Source: Methanobacteriota archaeon (GTDB lineage Archaea > Thermoplasmatota > Thermoplasmata > RBG-16-68-12). From it: a stretch of 6,839 bases of DNA. Location of the stretch: positions 1 through 6,839 of the forward strand of contig VBME01000098.1 in NCBI GenBank assembly GCA_005878995.1. The letters run 5' to 3'. The first letter of the stretch is position 1. Each line of letters starts with the position of its first letter. The notes below the pieces were generated by a model. The model was not told the DNA's origin, made no database searches, and saw nothing but the letters and a program-made list of their open reading frames with translations. The translations under genes and the position numbers were made by a program. Positions 1 through 5,975 of the stretch are shown here, one piece after another.

Positions 1-210
<210 letters not shown>

Positions 211-220
211 TCAAAAAGAC
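211..220 (-). promoter_or_regulatory. Candidate TATA-like element for adk
   Basis: Read on the minus strand this is GTCTTTTTGA, the only AT-rich patch in the 56-nt gap between the stop of the TPR-membrane gene and the adk ATG. Its centre lies about 32 nt before the ATG. That would put an archaeal transcription start only a few nucleotides upstream of the start codon, in line with the missing ribosome-binding site. The run of five T could instead, or also, act as a weak T-rich terminator for the upstream unit. The match to a TATA consensus is poor, so this is tentative. Confidence 0.35.
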
Positions 221-239
221 TTTGGTCTGACGTCCGGAT

Positions 240-1283
240 TCAAAGCGGGCTCTTCGTCCGCGATGGCTCGGCCGCTCGACGGCGGCACACGGCCGCCACC
301 TCGACCTCACCCAGCTCGTCGTAGATCGTCGCGGCAAGTTCCCAGAGCCCGGGGAACCGCTCGTCGACGTCGGCAATCCAGTCGAGACGCTTCAGCGCCT
401 TCTCGAATTTGCCGCGATCCGCGAGATCCTTCGCCTCTTTGAGCAACGCTTCGGGGGGCGGTCGGAACCGCGGGAACCGCGATGCGGCCCGTTCGACCAG
501 ACTCGGGCCGCGTTCCTCGTCCTCCGGCGGGGCCGCCTCCTCGGATTTCGCCTGTCCCCGGGCCGACCGCACCGCGGCCTCGTCCTCGAGCTCCTCGAGC
601 ATGGACGTCAAGAGTTCCCGCATGTAGTTCTCGTCCGGGGCCGCCGGGGTTGCCGAGGGTGCGATAGGTTGCGCCTTTCGCGTCGAGATCGCCGGCTCTT
701 CGGGCATCTGTTCCACGAGCGTTTGCAGCTCCTGGAGCGCCCGGGTGACGGCGCGCGGTGCGACGGCGCCCTCCTGAGCCCGTGCGCGCAACGAGCGAAG
801 TTCCGACTCGAGGAACCCCTCCGTGGGCTCGGCTCCCGTCCGAAGCAGCTCGAGGTGATCGAGCAGGACCATGGCGAGGAGCGTCGCGAGGACGACGAAC
901 CGAGTGAGGTTGACCGTATCGAGGGTTCCGGGGGACGCACGAAGGGCGAGGATCAGGCTCGCGACAATCGAGGCGCTGAGGGCAAAGGACCACCGTCGAT
1001 GACTCCGGTCGACGGAATAATGCAGCGCCGCGTTCGCGCCCGTTGCGAGGGTCGAGAGGAGGGCGAGCTGGATGTCGGGCAGGTTCAGCGCACCGAACGG
1101 CGTCAGGTCGAACGGCCACCTTTCCCCCGGGTCCGTCGCGTTGAAGATCACGAGGACGAACTTCGTCGCGACGTACATCGCGAGGAAGAGGCTCAGACCG
1201 AGGGCGAGGTAGCGGGCGCGGAAGATTTCGGCCAGGGAGCCGCGGAGGTCCGCATCCCGGACGTTGGCATACCTACTCTCCAC
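240..1283 (-). CDS. Polytopic membrane protein with cytoplasmic TPR-like C-terminus
   Basis: Family not recognised. The 347-residue protein has about four predicted membrane helices (roughly residues 26-48, 69-89, 98-116 and 125-145). A long, charged, Ala/Glu/Pro-rich cytoplasmic region follows (about 150-275) with helical, possibly coiled-coil parts near 157-195 and 218-240. The last 70 residues (about 277-338) look like two helix-turn-helix TPR-like units: the phrases ADRGKFEKALKRL and LWELAATIYDELG have the spacing of small and aromatic residues seen in TPRs. The start is a GTG at 1281-1283, preceded 6 nt away by GGAGGG, and it overlaps the end of the upstream gene by 11 nt, so translational coupling is likely. 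It is the last gene of a four-gene unit whose other members are all exported. I infer a membrane scaffold that links the surface proteins to cytoplasmic partners; the function is unproven. Confidence 0.85.
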   Translation of the reverse strand: MESRYANVRDADLRGSLAEIFRARYLALGLSLFLAMYVATKFVLVIFNATDPGERWPFDLTPFGALNLPDIQLALLSTLATGANAALHYSVDRSHRRWSFALSASIVASLILALRASPGTLDTVNLTRFVVLATLLAMVLLDHLELLRTGAEPTEGFLESELRSLRARAQEGAVAPRAVTRALQELQTLVEQMPEEPAISTRKAQPIAPSATPAAPDENYMRELLTSMLEELEDEAAVRSARGQAKSEEAAPPEDEERGPSLVERAASRFPRFRPPPEALLKEAKDLADRGKFEKALKRLDWIADVDERFPGLWELAATIYDELGEVEVAAVCRRRAAEPSRTKSPL

Positions 1284-1986
1284 GCCGATCCCTCCGAATC
1301 CGAAGACGGACGATTACCGCCGTGGCCGCCAGTGCGAAGGCGGCGACGAGCAGGGCGGGAATCTGGGGCAGGCCGCCGAAGAAGCCCGCGCTGTACTGGA
1401 CCTCCGCGAACGCTTCGAGGCCTCCGAGGTCCGTCGCAGTCACGCTGACCCACGCCCCCTTGACGGGGCTGAGGACGAACGTCACCCGCATCTCCGTCCG
1501 CTCCTCGACCGTCACGGGCTGCGAGTTGACCGTTGCCTGCGACAGGGTCCACACAAGGTACGACCCGACGGGTTCCGTGAACCGGGGTTGCCGCGTCAGC
1601 GTCACGTTGTCCGGATACTGCTGGAAGACGACGTCGGCCACCGCGGCCTGGAGGCTGTCCAGGACCTCGACCCGCACACGGAAGATGTCCGACCACGAGT
1701 TGTAGTCCGACACGACGACATCGATGTAGTTGAGGCCGTCCTCCGTGCGAATACTGAGGCCGCTGAACTGCGGAGCGACGTTGATGACCGTGATCCCGGA
1801 GCCGTCGGCCCGGGCCGGAGCGGCGCTCGCGCTGAGCAAGACGAGGAGTAAGACCGAAACCGATAGGACGAGGCTACGGGCGGGCGCCTTTCGCTGGCGT
1901 GGTCCCTCGTTGGCCCTGTCCCGCTCCTTTCGAGCGCGCGTTCCCTTTGCCTCCCTTGTAATGCCGCCGATTCCGGTTCCGCGCAC
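1273..1986 (-). CDS. Exported single-domain protein with C-terminal membrane anchor
   Basis: Family not recognised. The 237-residue protein has an unusually long, basic N-terminal region (38 residues), a hydrophobic signal core (about 39-55) and a likely signal peptidase site after PARA (residue 60). The extracellular domain (about 61-205) is beta-rich and begins with NVAPQFSGLSI, followed by SDYNSWSDI (93-101). Related motifs occur in the secreted protein encoded at 3393-4499. A C-terminal helix (about 207-228) and the basic tail RLRIRRDRRGE anchor it with the tail in the cytoplasm. The GTG start at 1984-1986 has GGAGG 7 nt upstream. No other ATG, GTG or TTG precedes the signal core: the next one is a TTG within it at residue 50. 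The start is therefore well supported despite a 113-nt overlap with the upstream gene. Likely a cell-surface component acting with its neighbours. Confidence 0.85.
   Translation of the reverse strand: MRGTGIGGITREAKGTRARKERDRANEGPRQRKAPARSLVLSVSVLLLVLLSASAAPARADGSGITVINVAPQFSGLSIRTEDGLNYIDVVVSDYNSWSDIFRVRVEVLDSLQAAVADVVFQQYPDNVTLTRQPRFTEPVGSYLVWTLSQATVNSQPVTVEERTEMRVTFVLSPVKGAWVSVTATDLGGLEAFAEVQYSAGFFGGLPQIPALLVAAFALAATAVIVRLRIRRDRRGE
1288..1295 (-). promoter_or_regulatory. Ribosome-binding site for the TPR-membrane gene
   Basis: Minus-strand GGAGGGAT, with its GGAGGG core 6 nt before the GTG at 1283. It lies inside the 3' end of the upstream coding sequence. It supports the GTG as the true start even though it overlaps the preceding stop codon. 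Confidence 0.8.
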
Positions 1987-3361
1987 GTTCCTGCCTCCGC
2001 GCGTGGTACCCTTTCTTCACCGATTTCTCCATGGCTGCATTCCGGAGTTTCTTCCGGTGGCGAACCGTGTTGAGCGAGATGAGCCCGAAGACGCTCGCCG
2101 CGAGCGCGGCCCCCGCTATCCAGAGGACCGTGGCGGTCGCGGCGCCGCTCGTGTCCGGACCCCCGATTACCGCGACCTGGGTCGTGAACACTTCCGTGTC
2201 GCCCGTGCCCAGGAGATGAATCGTGAACGTGACGCTTCCCGCCCCCGCGTTCGGCACCTCGATTTGGACGGTCAGAGGGAGCTCCGCGGTTGGCGCCAAC
2301 GTCAAGGGCGCGGGGAACGCGAGCGCTTGGGTGCCCGAGAAGACGCCCTTCAGACGGACTCCCGTTGCGGCGACGTCCAGGGTCACGTTTTGGGCGCCGG
2401 TCAGGTACACCTGCCACGTCGTCAGGCTCGCGTACGTCGCCTTGACGGTCGCCAAGGTCTGGAAGACCACGTTGCCAATCGTCTGGATTGCGTAGCCGGA
2501 GTGGCCGACTTCCACCGTGATGGCAAAGGGTTGCTGAACGACGGCCACGATTCGCGACGCGCCCGCCGACGGGACCACGTAGAGAGGTGTGACGTTCGTC
2601 CGAGCGGTTACCGTGATCACTTGCGGCGGCAAGGGTCCGAGGCTCAGGGCGAGGAAGTACCTCGCATCGCTTCCGAGGTGGGCCACATTCGACGGGTTCA
2701 CGACGGAGAAAGCGCTCTGGAGGGTGTCGAAGCTGACCAACATTCCGAGGGGGACGTTCCCCTGGTTAATCGTGCGTACGTACACATTTCCGGTCTGGGA
2801 ACTCGCTTGAGCGCTGGTGAACGGATCCACGCGGAACGTGAAGTCGGGCGTGGAGAGGCCGTAGCTCACCTGGGCGCCTTGGACCTCGATCGTCTCGCTC
2901 GCGGCAGTGGTGCCTCCCACCGACGCGGTCAGAGTCCAAATCCCCACGGTCGCATCCGCATCGACTCCGACGACGAATACGACGAGCGAGCCGCTCCCGT
3001 ACGACAGGTCTGCGCGGATGAACGCATTGTATAGCGAATCGGTCCACGACCCGGTCACGGGGTTGAAGTCCCATGCGTACGTGTTCGCGGGTCCGATGGG
3101 GGTTCCGCCAGGGAGGAGGGCTTGCAGTGTCACGTTCTGGGCGGGTGCAGCCGTCAGGTTCACGTCGATCTCGTGCCAGATCCCAGCGACCAGAATCGGG
3201 GTCGTGCCGTCGAACTGGGGCGCCTCTCCGACCATGTGGAGGCTCAAGTCGGGGGCGGCGGCCCGCACCTCCGGCGGGCCCAGGACCATCGTCACTATTG
3301 CAATCAATAATAGGAAGACGACTGGTCCGAGCACCCCGTTCCGGTCCGGGATCCGAGCCAT
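1874..3361 (-). CDS. Exported multi-domain beta-rich protein, C-terminal anchor, polybasic tail
   Basis: Family not recognised. The 495-residue protein starts with a Sec-type signal peptide: hydrophobic core at about residues 10-28 and likely cleavage near VRAAA at 32-36. The large extracellular part (about 37-405) is rich in Val, Thr, Gly and Pro with alternating hydrophobic residues, as in several Ig-like or beta-sandwich domains. It begins with a GEAPQF motif (45-50) resembling those of the two other exported proteins in the unit. Asn-x-Thr sequons (for example NLT, NVT) are present. A single membrane helix lies at about 409-430. The cytoplasmic tail (434-495) has 22 Lys/Arg and only two acidic residues in 62. 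The start is the ATG at 3359-3361, with only a weak GAGGG upstream. The gene follows its upstream partner by 31 nt and overlaps the next by 113 nt. Probably a tethered surface protein; a pilin-like identity was considered and not adopted. Confidence 0.88.
   Translation of the reverse strand: MARIPDRNGVLGPVVFLLLIAIVTMVLGPPEVRAAAPDLSLHMVGEAPQFDGTTPILVAGIWHEIDVNLTAAPAQNVTLQALLPGGTPIGPANTYAWDFNPVTGSWTDSLYNAFIRADLSYGSGSLVVFVVGVDADATVGIWTLTASVGGTTAASETIEVQGAQVSYGLSTPDFTFRVDPFTSAQASSQTGNVYVRTINQGNVPLGMLVSFDTLQSAFSVVNPSNVAHLGSDARYFLALSLGPLPPQVITVTARTNVTPLYVVPSAGASRIVAVVQQPFAITVEVGHSGYAIQTIGNVVFQTLATVKATYASLTTWQVYLTGAQNVTLDVAATGVRLKGVFSGTQALAFPAPLTLAPTAELPLTVQIEVPNAGAGSVTFTIHLLGTGDTEVFTTQVAVIGGPDTSGAATATVLWIAGAALAASVFGLISLNTVRHRKKLRNAAMEKSVKKGYHARRQERARNRNRRHYKGGKGNARSKGAGQGQRGTTPAKGARP
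1994..1998 (-). promoter_or_regulatory. Ribosome-binding site inside the upstream gene
   Basis: Minus-strand GGAGG, 7 nt before the GTG at 1986. It lies within the coding sequence of the gene at 1874-3361, about 120 nt before that gene's stop. It decides the start of the 1273-1986 gene and makes the long overlap of the two genes credible. Confidence 0.75.
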
Positions 3362-3373
3362 CCGCGCCCTCTT

Positions 3374-3389
3374 CGGACTGAGACGTCCG
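3374..3389 (-). other. Small hairpin in the gap between two operon genes
   Basis: In the 31-nt gap after the stop of the secreted-protein gene, the minus strand can fold CGGAC-gtctca-GTCCG, a five-pair GC-rich stem with a six-base loop. No T-run follows, so it is not a classic terminator. It could trim or stabilise the 3' end of the first cistron or tune read-through into the second. A stem this short may also be chance in GC-rich DNA. Confidence 0.3.
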
Positions 3390-3392
3390 CCC

Positions 3393-4499
3393 TTACGGGA
3401 GCGGCGTCTTCTGCTGGACCGTGAAGACGACGGTGCCTTGGTACGTTCCCGCGGACGTGCCGAGCGGCACGGCGATGTTGAAGGTCACGCTTACCGTGCC
3501 CGAGTCGGCGCTCGCGTCCATCGTGTGGTACGTGGGCGTTACGCTCCCCAGCACGTAGACCTTGTTCCCGCTGCCCGTGCCCGTGAACGTCCCGTCCCCA
3601 CCCATGTCCCCCGTCTGCCGAATTAGCACATTGCCGGAAACCGGGATCGTCTTCGTCGCGTCGCCTTGCTTGATCAAGTCCGTGCTGAAGTACGCGTACA
3701 GCTGGAACTCGAAGTTCGATATTCGGGTGATGGTTACGGCGTTCGTGTTCGAGTTTCCGCCGGGCGCGATAGTCGTGGTCGCAGTCCACGGTCCTGTGAA
3801 CGTCACACTCGTGTATGTCGCGACGCCGAATTCGAAGTAGTCGTTCGTGCCGGTTTGCTGGTGCTGGAAGACGTCGTTTGACGAGATGTCGGTCGCCTCA
3901 ATCTCGGCGTTCCACGAGTTCGCGTTGTTGTACTGCGTCGTGCTGAGAGACGTCGGCGTCTTCGCGGCCCGCATCTGGGCGTGGTCTTGGAAGGCGAGGA
4001 CAAAGTCGTAGGTCTGGCCGGCGACGACTGCCGTAACCGAGCTGGAGCCTTGCACATATTGAATGTTCCCGTCGACGGCACTGAAGTCCGTTACGGCGGG
4101 TGCGCTCGCGCTGCTGTAGGTCGCCGCGAGACTCGCTTTGTAGTTTGCTCCGGTCGTCTGGCCCGCATAGTCTGTCACGTCGTTACCGCCGTCGTGCCAG
4201 ATCCGTGCGTAAACGTGGGTGATGTCCGCCCAACCGTTCGGGGCGTTCACCCGGAAGTTGAAGGTGTAGGTGGTGAGGACCACGATTTGCGTGCCGATGA
4301 TCGTCGCCGGGCTCCCGCTTGTGTCCTTCATGTCGAAGTTGGTGATTTGCGGCGCGTTCGCGGTGACCGTCGCGCCGACGGAGCCGCTTTGGGACGAGCT
4401 GTCTCCCGCCAGCGCTTGGCCAAGGCTCATGACCATCGCAAAGAATACGAATCCAGCCACGAGGGAGCGGCGGAGCGGCACGCTGACGAAGTCGCTCAT
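3393..4499 (-). CDS. Secreted Ser/Thr-rich beta-sandwich protein
   Basis: Family not recognised. From the ATG at 4497-4499 the protein has 368 residues. It has a short basic start, a signal core (about 12-30) and a likely cleavage site near QALAG (residues 28-32). The mature chain is rich in Ser, Thr, Asn and aromatic residues and has no second membrane helix, so it is probably released or held by partners. Near its start lie NAPQI (48-52) and NGWADI (88-93), motifs echoed in the protein encoded at 1273-1986. The C-terminus runs VPLGTSAGTYQGTVVFTV, a pattern typical of the last strands of secreted beta-sandwich domains. I chose this ATG over an in-frame TTG at 4562 because the TATA box at 4523-4530 lies inside the longer version and the ATG is 27 nt downstream of it, as expected for a leaderless mRNA. 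As the first gene of the unit it is likely the most expressed; an S-layer-like, fibre or adhesin subunit is possible but unproven. Confidence 0.87.
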   Translation of the reverse strand: MSDFVSVPLRRSLVAGFVFFAMVMSLGQALAGDSSSQSGSVGATVTANAPQITNFDMKDTSGSPATIIGTQIVVLTTYTFNFRVNAPNGWADITHVYARIWHDGGNDVTDYAGQTTGANYKASLAATYSSASAPAVTDFSAVDGNIQYVQGSSSVTAVVAGQTYDFVLAFQDHAQMRAAKTPTSLSTTQYNNANSWNAEIEATDISSNDVFQHQQTGTNDYFEFGVATYTSVTFTGPWTATTTIAPGGNSNTNAVTITRISNFEFQLYAYFSTDLIKQGDATKTIPVSGNVLIRQTGDMGGDGTFTGTGSGNKVYVLGSVTPTYHTMDASADSGTVSVTFNIAVPLGTSAGTYQGTVVFTVQQKTPLP

Positions 4500-4522
4500 G
4501 CACGGCGATGTTCGGAGGACCG

Positions 4523-4530
4523 TACTTAAG
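4523..4530 (-). promoter_or_regulatory. TATA box of the surface-protein operon
   Basis: The minus strand reads CTTAAGTA in otherwise GC-rich DNA. Its centre is about 27 nt before the ATG at 4499, the usual archaeal distance from TATA box to transcription start, so the mRNA would begin at or next to the start codon. There is no GGAGG-type site before that ATG on the sense strand, which agrees with leaderless translation. An A-rich BRE is not obvious just upstream. Confidence 0.65.
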
Positions 4531-4541
4531 CCCCGCGCGAC

Positions 4542-4560
4542 GGAAATCAGCCCTGATTCC
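4542..4560. promoter_or_regulatory. Inverted repeat upstream of the operon TATA box, candidate operator
   Basis: The sequence GGAAATCAGCCCTGATTCC contains half-sites GGAATCAG and CTGATTCC as inverted copies, with one extra A in the left arm and a two-base centre. It lies 11 nt upstream of the TATA box and 32 nt past the stop of the MFS gene. A two-base loop would make a poor RNA hairpin and no T-run follows, so a binding site for a dimeric regulator, probably an activator given its place upstream of the TATA box, is more likely than a terminator. Confidence 0.45.
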
Positions 4561-4592
4561 AACTCGACGGGCAGCGGCGAGCCCTTGGCCCG

Positions 4593-5822
4593 TCACCCGC
4601 TCGGTCGGACCTCTCGGAAGACCGTGAAGAAGAGGGAAACCGAGGCGACGTAGAACGCCGTCGCGAGGAAGATCGGCAGGTCGTAGTAGCCCGCGGCCAT
4701 CAGGATTCCGCCGAGGACCGTCGTCACGCTGTTCGGGAGGCGCCAGATAATCGAGTTCACGGCGCTCGCGAGCCCTCGCTGCTCCGGTTCAATGATCCCC
4801 ATGAGGAAGGAGTCGCCGATCGGCGCGGACATGTTCATGAGCGCCGCGCGGACGAGGTACAGGCCGCCCGCGAGGACCGCGTTCGTCGTGAAGGCGAGGC
4901 TCAGCATGAAGGCGGTCGACAGGCCTTGCGCCATCACGATCGCGCGGACGGGACCGTACCGCTTCGCGAGCGGCGGGCTGCCGATCGCCGCGATCCCGAT
5001 CGTCACGTTCGCGAGGGCGAGGAGGGGGCCGCTCCACGTGTCCTGGACGGCGAACTTGAGCAACATCCACGTCGCCACGAGCGGGATGAAGAACCCGGCC
5101 CCAAGGCCGATGAGTCCGTTGATGCCGGAGAACTTCAAGAGGGGCCGCCAGTCCATCGTCCTTGGCCGCGCCTCGCGAGGGCGCACGGATTCCCGGTAGC
5201 CGCGCAGGAGAAGGTAGAAGGCAATCGGCATGAGGAACCCGAACGCGTCCGTGACGACGAGGGCGCCGATGTGAATCGTGTGGCTGTCGATCCCGGTCGC
5301 GGCCTGGAGGGCGGGAAACGCCAGAGGCAGAGCGAAGCCCGCGCCCCCCGCGACGTTGTTCAGGATGAACGACAGCGAGAACGCGGCGTTCCGTTGCTCG
5401 ACCGTCGTCTGATCCGCGATGATCGCGTTCCACGTGGACAGGAACGCGCCTTCCCCGATCCCCGCGACGACCGCCGCGGGGACGAGCCACCAGAGGTCCG
5501 TCGTGAAGGCGAACACGAGCACCGACGGAGGCAGGATCACGGACGCGATCAGGAGGAGCCCCTTCCGACCGCGACGGTCCGAGTAGATCCCGAGGGGGAT
5601 CGCGCTCAGGACGATCGACACACCCTGGGCGCCGAAGAGGAGGCCAACGACCTCGGCCCCGACGCCGACTTGCGGGAGGTAGGCGCCGATGAAGACGTAG
5701 AGGTAGCCGAAGCCCACCCCGCCGAGGACGTTCGCGAGGACAATCCGGCGGACCTTCCGGGGGATCTCGGAGAACCCGATCCGGCGGCGGGAGGAGGGCG
5801 GCTCCGTCCCCGCAGGCTCCAT
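4593..5822 (-). CDS. Major facilitator superfamily transporter
   Basis: A 409-residue cytoplasmic-membrane carrier with about 12 predicted helices (roughly 27-50, 55-79, 88-107, 110-131, 148-172, 184-207, 231-257, 264-281, 290-312, 314-336, 352-377, 382-402). The length and the 6+6 layout with a charged central loop (208-230) are usual for the family. The loop between helices 2 and 3 carries the MFS signature motif A, GIYSDRRGRK (78-87). Helix 4 follows with GIGEGAFLSTWNAIIAD, resembling drug/proton antiporter and sugar-phosphate-like MFS members, but the substrate cannot be read from sequence. The N-terminal 25 residues are Pro/Arg-rich and cytoplasmic. The ATG at 5820-5822 is preceded by GAGGGAGG. 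The gene is divergent from the oxidoreductase gene and is separated from the surface operon downstream by 93 nt that contain that operon's own promoter, so it is probably a single-gene unit. Confidence 0.93.
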   Translation of the reverse strand: MEPAGTEPPSSRRRIGFSEIPRKVRRIVLANVLGGVGFGYLYVFIGAYLPQVGVGAEVVGLLFGAQGVSIVLSAIPLGIYSDRRGRKGLLLIASVILPPSVLVFAFTTDLWWLVPAAVVAGIGEGAFLSTWNAIIADQTTVEQRNAAFSLSFILNNVAGGAGFALPLAFPALQAATGIDSHTIHIGALVVTDAFGFLMPIAFYLLLRGYRESVRPREARPRTMDWRPLLKFSGINGLIGLGAGFFIPLVATWMLLKFAVQDTWSGPLLALANVTIGIAAIGSPPLAKRYGPVRAIVMAQGLSTAFMLSLAFTTNAVLAGGLYLVRAALMNMSAPIGDSFLMGIIEPEQRGLASAVNSIIWRLPNSVTTVLGGILMAAGYYDLPIFLATAFYVASVSLFFTVFREVRPSG

Positions 5823-5880
5823 GGTCCTCCCTCGCTTCCGAGAAGCCGGGCCATCCGACCTCGCGACTTCTAGTTTCCGG

Positions 5881-5890
5881 TCGATAAAGT
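5881..5890. promoter_or_regulatory. AT-rich TATA-like element in the divergent intergenic region
   Basis: The 153-nt region between the MFS and oxidoreductase starts has one clear TATA-like patch: TCGATAAAGT on plus, ACTTTATCGA on minus. On the minus strand TTTAT is a fair TATA box and predicts a leader of about 35-40 nt for the MFS gene, matching its use of a ribosome-binding site. On the plus strand it would give a leader of about 65 nt for the oxidoreductase. The patch is flanked by a direct repeat, GTCGAT-aaa-GTCGAT (5880-5894). Shared use by both genes is possible but not shown. Confidence 0.4.
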
Positions 5891-5900
5891 CGATGGATCG

Positions 5901-5912
5901 GTCCGGCCGGAC
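5901..5912. promoter_or_regulatory. Perfect 12-bp palindrome, candidate operator
   Basis: GTCCGGCCGGAC is identical to its reverse complement. It lies between the divergent MFS and oxidoreductase genes, about 10 nt from the TATA-like patch. On the plus strand it falls near the predicted transcription start, a usual place for a repressor site. GC-rich palindromes of this size can arise by chance in such DNA, so the call is weak. Confidence 0.3.
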
Positions 5913-5963
5913 AGGCGGGAGTCCGAACCTCCATAGCTCGGGAACGTTTTCGCGGCTTACTCA

Positions 5964-5969
5964 GGAGGT
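5964..5969 (+). promoter_or_regulatory. Ribosome-binding site of the oxidoreductase gene
   Basis: GGAGGT, 6 nt before the GTG at 5976. It is a strong match to the 3' end of 16S rRNA and fixes the GTG as start. Confidence 0.85.
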
Positions 5970-5975
5970 CCGCAG

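Noticed and set aside
583..602. Short CTCGAGCTCCTCGAG repeat
   Set aside because: It is explained by Glu/Leu codons of an acidic helical segment in the 240-1283 product, not by a DNA repeat element.
1730..3034. Long open frame on the plus strand (434 codons) opposite the surface genes
   Set aside because: Its product is Arg/Gly/Asp-rich with no signal, domain or hydrophobic pattern, and it lies antisense to genes with clear signal peptides, anchors and beta patterns. It is expected from GC-rich codon bias.
3278..3361. Archaeal type IV pilin-like N-terminus on the 495-residue protein
   Set aside because: The stretch RNGVLGPVVFLLLIAIV loosely recalls the pilin class III signal, but a plausible Sec cleavage site (VRAAA) follows the hydrophobic core, and the protein has a C-terminal membrane anchor and large beta domains that pilins lack.
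3393..4562. Longer version of the secreted protein starting at TTG 4562
   Set aside because: The extra 21 codons cover the TATA box and the inverted repeat, the TTG is a poor start, and the signal peptide is placed correctly only with the ATG at 4499.
5913..5950. Possible tRNA T-arm-like sequence (GTCCGAACC) in the intergenic region
   Set aside because: No acceptor, D or anticodon arms can be drawn around it; the resemblance is limited to a few bases.
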